Notes under the pieces: generated by a model
Told to the model about the DNA's origin: nothing
What the model saw: the letters and a program-made list of their open reading frames with translations, nothing else
Databases searched by the model: none
Part shown: positions 41,375 to 41,405 of the stretch, piece after piece
How positions within the stretch are numbered: position 1 is the first letter of the stretch
How the letters are laid out: every line of letters starts with the position of its first letter
Program-made: the position numbers and the translations under genes
Source: JAAUUJ01 sp964392245
GTDB lineage: Bacteria; Cyanobacteriota; Cyanobacteriia; Thermostichales; Thermostichaceae
Direction of reading: 5' to 3'
DNA: 41,405 bases
Assembly (NCBI GenBank): GCA_964392245.1
Contig: CAYMOX010000045.1
Location: 1-41,405, forward strand

Positions 41375-41405
41375 GCCGGAGAGACTAGATTTGTATCCAT
41401 ATCGT

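Noticed and set aside
1..41405. tRNA, rRNA, CRISPR arrays and prophage structural genes
   Set aside because: Looked for T-loop words, regularly spaced repeats and phage proteins while reading; none were seen.

Overview
This window comes from a cyanobacterium. The evidence is a set of genes largely restricted to oxygenic phototrophs: ndhN (NDH-1 subunit), ldpA (redox input to the circadian clock), cp12 (Calvin-cycle switch protein), a ycf45-type R3H/AAA ATPase, and a sensor kinase with a cyanobacteriochrome-type GAF domain. The DNA is moderately GC-rich and full of GGATC/GGATCC words, while the usual cyanobacterial HIP1 octamer GCGATCGC was not noticed. I do not assign a species.

Layout. 1-1830 is a decayed accessory patch: a broken IS1-like transposase, a vapBC toxin-antitoxin pair whose toxin lacks one expected acidic residue, and the C-terminal remnant of a large SNF2-type (probably DISARM DrmD-like) helicase. 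1951-9000 is mostly core: a TldE/PmbA-like protein with a small hydrolase-like gene, then on the minus strand ycf45-like, ldpA, ndhN, cp12, an ECF/CbiO-type ATPase and a small conserved protein. 9403-13690 (plus) carries clpX, a CocE/NonD-type hydrolase and a DUF815 ATPase. 13708-21344 (minus) is a signalling block: an ArsR-family repressor, a response-regulator/GAF/histidine-kinase hybrid, and directly upstream of it an 1832-residue CBS-GAF-PAS hybrid kinase with an embedded GAF domain carrying both DXCF and Cys-His bilin motifs. 21551-27302 holds a small protein, a NERD-UvrD helicase, a 5'-truncated dinucleotide-binding gene fragment, a Tat-exported metallophosphoesterase and a SWIM zinc-finger protein.

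27725-36344 is an iron-siderophore uptake locus. An ATPase-permease pair on the minus strand diverges from an AraC/PchR-like regulator, an AMIN-TonB-dependent receptor, a lipoprotein binding protein, an FhuF-like iron reductase and an MFS transporter on the plus strand. The last four genes are tightly packed behind a Fur-box-like palindrome. Together they would move a ferric siderophore across both membranes, reduce it to release iron, and perhaps export the ligand. No siderophore biosynthesis genes or TonB/ExbBD are present here.

36452-41405 is an eroding region: three Uma2-family genes (two of them clear paralogues), two ABC-exporter halves that lack their ATPase domains, and an N-truncated sucrase/ferredoxin-like gene fused out of frame to the first ABC fragment by a deletion. 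A third ABC-exporter scrap lies at 27418-27597. No tRNA, rRNA or CRISPR array was recognised.
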